A stretch of DNA of 64,000 nt from CAVPCZ01 sp963779225 (GTDB lineage: Bacteria > Bacteroidota > Ignavibacteria > UBA10030 > UBA6906). The notes beneath the pieces are model-generated. The model did no database searches. It was not told the origin of the DNA and saw nothing but the letters and a program-made list of their open reading frames with translations. The stretch is from the NCBI GenBank assembly GCA_963779225.1, contig CAVZWW010000001.1, positions 62,001 to 126,000 on the forward strand, written 5' to 3'. Below are positions 60,675 to 64,000 of this stretch, in pieces. Numbering within the stretch: position 1 is the stretch's first letter; every line of letters begins with the position of its first letter. The position numbers and the translations under genes are program-made.

Positions 60675-62099
60675 ATGCCTGTTCCTCCCAATATACTCCA
60701 GCGGGTGCTGGATGTGGTTCCCGACATGTGTTTCGTGGCGTCCGAGGACCTCAAGCTCATCGACTGCAACAGCAGGGCACGGGAGGTGACCGGCCTTCCG
60801 GTCACACTCAACGGGACCATCCCGTTTTCATCCCTGTTGACCTCCGATTCTCCACGCCCCGACTTCGCATCCATCACCTCGAGCGACGGCTTTACCGAGG
60901 GGGAAGTGCGTTTCCGTCAATCCCGCGGAAACCCGGTGGACGCACTTCTGTTCATCCGCCGGGTCGAGGAGAACGGCCGGTCGGTCGTGTTCATCACCGC
61001 ACGGGACATCTCTGAATCCAAACAGAAAGAGCTGGACCTTCTCCGGTTTTCAAACGTGGTGCACTTTACGGTGAATCCGATTCAAATTACCGACGCGATG
61101 GGCCGGATGATCTATGTCAATCCCGCGTTTGAGCGTGCAACCGGGTACGTGAAAGAAGAGCTCATCGGGAACAATCCGAGCGTCATTTCCAGCAAGAAAT
61201 ACACAAAGGAGTTCTGGGAGCGCGTCTGGTCCACCATCAGCGTGGGCAAGGTCTGGAACGGTGAAATCGAGAACCGCCGGAAAGACGGCCAACCCCTGTA
61301 TACGCAGCTGCTGATCTCCCCGATCATCGAAGGCGACGGCCGCGTAGTGGGGTATCTGGGTTCGCACCGCGACGTGACCGAGCAAAAGGCCCTGGAGCAG
61401 CAGCTGATGCATTCCCAGAAAATGGAGAGCATCGGAACCCTCGCCGCGGGCATTGCCCACGAGGTGGGGAATCCACTTACCTCCATTTCTTCAATTGTCC
61501 AGGTGCTTCAACGCACGATCAACGACGAGTTCGCGCGCGACAAACTCGGGCTGGTGCAGTCCCAGGTGCACAGGATCACCAAGATCATCCGCGATCTGGT
61601 GGATTTTTCCCGGCCCTCCAACTACCAGATCCAGCCGACCGACATCGTCAAATTGCTGACGGATTCTGTCGAGATCGTGAAGATGGGCAAGAAGGCGAAA
61701 GAGGTGACGTTCTACACTCACGTGCGCTATCAGATCCCCCTTCTTTCCCTTGTCCCGGATCAGATGGCCCAGGTGTTCATCAATATTCTTCTAAATGCAG
61801 TCGATGCGCTGCAGGGGAAGCGCGGGACGATAACGACCGACTTCGAACGTGATGATGAGTGGGTCCGGGTCCGCATTACCGATGACGGCAGCGGCATCAC
61901 CAGCGAACATCTGGCGAAAGTGTTTGAGCCGTTTTTCACGACAAAACGTGTGGGGGAGGGAACCGGGCTGGGGCTCTGGGTGAGTTACGGCATTGTCCGG
62001 AGTTTCCGCGGTGACATCACCGTGCAAAGCGAACGGGGAAAAGGGACCGCCTTCTGTGTCACCCTCCCCCTCAATCCTAAGGAATACCGGCATGGCTGA
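60675..62099 (+). CDS. PAS-domain sensor histidine kinase
   Basis: The protein has 474 residues and no membrane segment. A first PAS domain covers about 8-120 and a second about 125-245 (NPIQITDAMGRMIYVNPAFERATGYVKEE region, then IEGDGRVVGYLGSHRDVTEQ). The dimerisation/phospho-acceptor helix has GIAHEVGNPLTSISSIV with the phospho-His. The ATPase shows NILLNAVDAL (N box), RITDDGSGI (G1) and GEGTGLGLWVSYG (G2). It is a cytoplasmic kinase pairing with the NtrC-type regulator whose start overlaps its end by 8 bases. Confidence 0.92.
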   Translation: MPVPPNILQRVLDVVPDMCFVASEDLKLIDCNSRAREVTGLPVTLNGTIPFSSLLTSDSPRPDFASITSSDGFTEGEVRFRQSRGNPVDALLFIRRVEENGRSVVFITARDISESKQKELDLLRFSNVVHFTVNPIQITDAMGRMIYVNPAFERATGYVKEELIGNNPSVISSKKYTKEFWERVWSTISVGKVWNGEIENRRKDGQPLYTQLLISPIIEGDGRVVGYLGSHRDVTEQKALEQQLMHSQKMESIGTLAAGIAHEVGNPLTSISSIVQVLQRTINDEFARDKLGLVQSQVHRITKIIRDLVDFSRPSNYQIQPTDIVKLLTDSVEIVKMGKKAKEVTFYTHVRYQIPLLSLVPDQMAQVFINILLNAVDALQGKRGTITTDFERDDEWVRVRITDDGSGITSEHLAKVFEPFFTTKRVGEGTGLGLWVSYGIVRSFRGDITVQSERGKGTAFCVTLPLNPKEYRHG

Positions 62100-63456
62100 T
62101 ACGATTCTGATCGTGGATGATGAAGAGATCATTCGCGAATCCCTCTCCTTCGTCCTGACCAAAGAGGGTTTCACGGTGCGCGAAGCGGCGAACGGAAAGG
62201 TCGCCCTTGACCTGATCCGGGAACAGTCCTTCGATCTGGTGATCACCGATCTCGAGATGCCCGAGATGAAAGGGATCGAACTGCTGGAACAGGTTGCCGC
62301 CGTTTGCCCCGAAACTCTGGTGATGATCATCACGGCATACGGGTCCATCGACACGGCAATCGCCGCATTGCGCAAAGGTGCCGTCGACTACATCCTGAAG
62401 CCGGTTGAGTTCGATGAACTGCTCGTGAAAGTGAGCCGCCTCCTGGCGACACGGCGGGTGAGTCTGGAAAACCGGCTATTGCGGGGTGAGCTGCACCGGC
62501 AGTACAACTTCGACGAGATCATCGGACAGAGTCCGGCCATGCAACGGGTGTTTGATACGATCAAGAAGGTGGCGGCCACCGACGGGACAGTGCTGATCAA
62601 CGGAAAAAGCGGGACGGGGAAGGAACTGGTTGCCCGGGCGATCCACTTCAGCAGCCATCGTGCCGACCGGGCGTTCGTCCCGATCAACTGCGGTGCCATC
62701 GTGGAAAACCTATTCGAAAGCGAACTGTTCGGGCATCGACGCGGGGCCTTCACCGGTGCCTCCATGGACAAGGAAGGGTACTTCAAGGCTGCAGACGGCG
62801 GGAGTCTCTTCCTTGATGAGGTGAGCGAAATCCCCCTTCACCAGCAGGTGAAATTATTGAGGGCGATTGAACTGAAGGAGATTACACCCGTAGGCACCTC
62901 AATGCCTATGTCCGTGGATGTGCGGATTATCGCCTCCACAAACAAGAACCTCGCAAAGGAAGTGGAAGAAGGCCGCTACCGTGAAGATCTGTTCTACCGC
63001 TTGAATATCGTCGAGCTGACGCTCCCCTCTCTCTCTGAACGTGTCGATGATATTCCCATGCTCGTGAATCATTTCGTGGCAAAACATGCCAAGGAAATGA
63101 GCAAGGATGTCCGTGGCGTGGACAACGAGGTCATGAAATGCCTTATGGCGCACACCTGGAAGGGTGAAATCCGGGAACTGGAAAACGTCATCGAACGGGC
63201 GGTGATCTTTTCGGAGGGGAATATCCTCACCAAGAGAGAGCTGCCGACGCTGTTCGATCAGCGCACCGATGCGGTCTATGCATTCGATGCACGACGGTCC
63301 ATGAAAGACGCGGTGGATGAATTCGAGCGGCAGTACATCAGTCACGTCCTGCGGTCCAACCAGTACAACAAGGAACTGACCGCTAAGGCCCTCCGTATCA
63401 GCCTGTCCTCCCTCTACCGGAAGATTGAGGAACTGAGTATCCCTTCGCAGGGTTAG
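62092..63456 (+). CDS. Sigma-54-dependent response regulator (NtrC family)
   Basis: 454 residues from ATG 62092; the longer opening at 61993 is kinase shadow. Receiver domain: TILIVDDEEIIRESL, phospho-Asp in FDLVITDLEMPEMKG. AAA+ domain: Walker A GKSGTGKELVARAI, the intact sigma-54 loop RRGAFTGAS, Walker B GSLFLDEVSE. A Fis-type helix-turn-helix ends the protein (NKELTAKALRISLSSLYRKI). It is the partner of the PAS kinase. A good terminator follows at 63506, and a sigma-54-like site precedes the next gene, uspA. Confidence 0.94.
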   Translation: MADTILIVDDEEIIRESLSFVLTKEGFTVREAANGKVALDLIREQSFDLVITDLEMPEMKGIELLEQVAAVCPETLVMIITAYGSIDTAIAALRKGAVDYILKPVEFDELLVKVSRLLATRRVSLENRLLRGELHRQYNFDEIIGQSPAMQRVFDTIKKVAATDGTVLINGKSGTGKELVARAIHFSSHRADRAFVPINCGAIVENLFESELFGHRRGAFTGASMDKEGYFKAADGGSLFLDEVSEIPLHQQVKLLRAIELKEITPVGTSMPMSVDVRIIASTNKNLAKEVEEGRYREDLFYRLNIVELTLPSLSERVDDIPMLVNHFVAKHAKEMSKDVRGVDNEVMKCLMAHTWKGEIRELENVIERAVIFSEGNILTKRELPTLFDQRTDAVYAFDARRSMKDAVDEFERQYISHVLRSNQYNKELTAKALRISLSSLYRKIEELSIPSQG

Positions 63457-63505
63457 GAATTTCATACCCTGCTTTCCCACAATTCGGAAACCCGGGCACA
63501 GGGAG

Positions 63506-63536
63506 TCCCCTTCTTCATCGAAAAAAGGGGATTTTT
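63506..63536 (+). terminator. Intrinsic terminator after the response regulator
   Basis: TCCCCTT (63506-63512) pairs with AAGGGGA (63525-63531) around a 12-base loop, followed by TTTTT. Confidence 0.7.
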
Positions 63537-63569
63537 CGGCCTCTCCGCCCGGACAACTCCCCCGCGATG

Positions 63570-63586
63570 TTGGCACACCTCTTGAA
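63570..63586 (+). promoter_or_regulatory. Possible sigma-54 promoter of uspA
   Basis: TTGGCAC at 63570-63576 and TTGAA at 63582-63586 with five bases between match the -24/-12 spacing; GG is present but the -12 GC is GA. The predicted start (about 63597) leaves a short leader with AAGGGGAG at 63603-63610 before the ATG at 63619. Confidence 0.45.
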
Positions 63587-63618
63587 AAACTCCTGTAGGG
63601 ACAAGGGGAGTCACAACT

Positions 63619-64000
63619 ATGGTCTTCCTGAAGAAAATACTCGTTACCACCGACCTTTCTGACTTCTCACTGGCAGCCATGGAGTACGCCACGTCGTTGG
63701 GCACCCTGTATACATCCCGTCTCTACCTGCTTCATGTGATCGATGGCCATGAAGGTTTTCACGGAAAAGAAAGCCACCCGAACAATGAAGAAGTGAGACG
63801 GAAAAGCTTCGAAGAATTCGTGCATGTCCATGTGCCGCCGGAAATACGTATCACGCTGGTGGTGAAGAAGGGGGCGGCCGCGGAAGAGATCAGCCGGTTC
63901 GCCGAGCAAGAGGGAATCGATCTGATTGTGATTGCCACACATGGCCGGACGGGATTGCGCCACATGCTTATGGGCAGCGTCGCCGAACGGATCGTCCGAT
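63619..64000 (+). CDS. Universal stress protein UspA family (partial, runs off window)
   Basis: The first 127 codons are seen; the gene continues past the window end. It starts MVFLKKILVTTDLSDFS, typical of UspA, and near the end shows GIDLIVIATHGRTGLRHMLM followed by GSVAERIV, the ATP-binding G-2x-G-9x-G-S signature. ATP-binding type, stress-related, cytoplasmic. It lies about 160 bases after the sigma-54 regulator behind a terminator and a sigma-54-like promoter, so that regulator may control it. Confidence 0.9.
   Translation, partial: MVFLKKILVTTDLSDFSLAAMEYATSLGTLYTSRLYLLHVIDGHEGFHGKESHPNNEEVRRKSFEEFVHVHVPPEIRITLVVKKGAAAEEISRFAEQEGIDLIVIATHGRTGLRHMLMGSVAERIVR

Noticed and set aside
1..64000. 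CRISPR arrays, tRNAs, rRNAs, insertion sequences, phage genes
   Set aside because: I looked through all intergenic gaps and repeats; the only tandem repeat is coding (4026-4901), and no RNA gene fold, transposase or integrase was seen.

Overview
The window is a dense, roughly 58-60% GC bacterial chromosome segment carrying about 58 protein genes on both strands. There are no tRNA or rRNA genes, insertion sequences, phage genes or CRISPR arrays. The most likely source is a high-GC member of the Bacteroidota/FCB group (Ignavibacteria-, Kapabacteria- or Rhodothermia-like). Four things support this: a secreted propeller protein ending in a type IX secretion sorting domain (42153-44423), a DUF3276 PUR-domain protein, a TonB receptor with a carboxypeptidase-regulatory N-domain, and above all promoters. 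At least ten gene starts are preceded by TTG, 20 bases, then TAnnTT(G), which resembles the Bacteroidota -33/-7 promoter rather than the usual -35/-10.

Layout. 1-7.7 kb: a thioredoxin-like lipoprotein, a membrane TPR protein, a 1181-residue coiled-coil protein with eight tandem repeats, and phosphofructokinase. 7.6-16.1 kb (minus strand): two DNA glycosylase families, a coupled unknown gene, an MFS transporter, threonine synthase, an Ntn hydrolase lipoprotein, DinB and RsbRD-like proteins, and a GAF-GGDEF protein. 16.2-21 kb: a TPP riboswitch with terminator controlling a TonB receptor (frameshifted here), thiamine pyrophosphokinase and a sodium-solute symporter, which together form a thiamine uptake and activation operon. 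20.9-24.5 kb: an orphan NtrC-type regulator divergent from adenosine deaminase, SixA and an adenosine-specific kinase family protein.

24.7-32 kb: histidine degradation (hutU, hutI, glutamate formimidoyltransferase, cyclodeaminase; no hutH in the window), with an exported RidA, a VOC protein and a putative secreted metalloprotease mixed in. 32-41.6 kb (minus): a long operon, DUF177-rpmF-plsX-fabH-fabD-DUF3109-fabG-acpP-fabF-rnc-OMP85-like-rsmE; plsX carries a one-base frameshift near its end. 41.8-52.7 kb (minus): PUR protein, T9SS propeller protein, ribH, PHP phosphoesterase, Crp/Fnr, an overlapping envelope trio (PEGA, PQQ propeller, gluzincin-propeller-barrel fusion), and phosphoglucose/phosphomannose isomerase with a coupled 31-residue membrane peptide. 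52.8-56.9 kb (minus): PTS enzyme I and HPr without a permease, polyprenyl synthase and type 2 IPP isomerase. 57-64 kb (plus): a sugar nucleotidyltransferase, metK, ahcY, a PAS histidine kinase with its sigma-54 response regulator, and a UspA gene cut by the window end behind a sigma-54-like promoter.

The only stretch over 300 bases without a gene is 16085-16402, which holds a promoter, the TPP riboswitch and its terminator. No single unmistakably new system is visible. The most rewarding points are the thiamine operon with its riboswitch mechanism, the uniform promoter grammar with near-leaderless starts, the TPR/coiled-coil pair, the envelope trio and the coupled microprotein.
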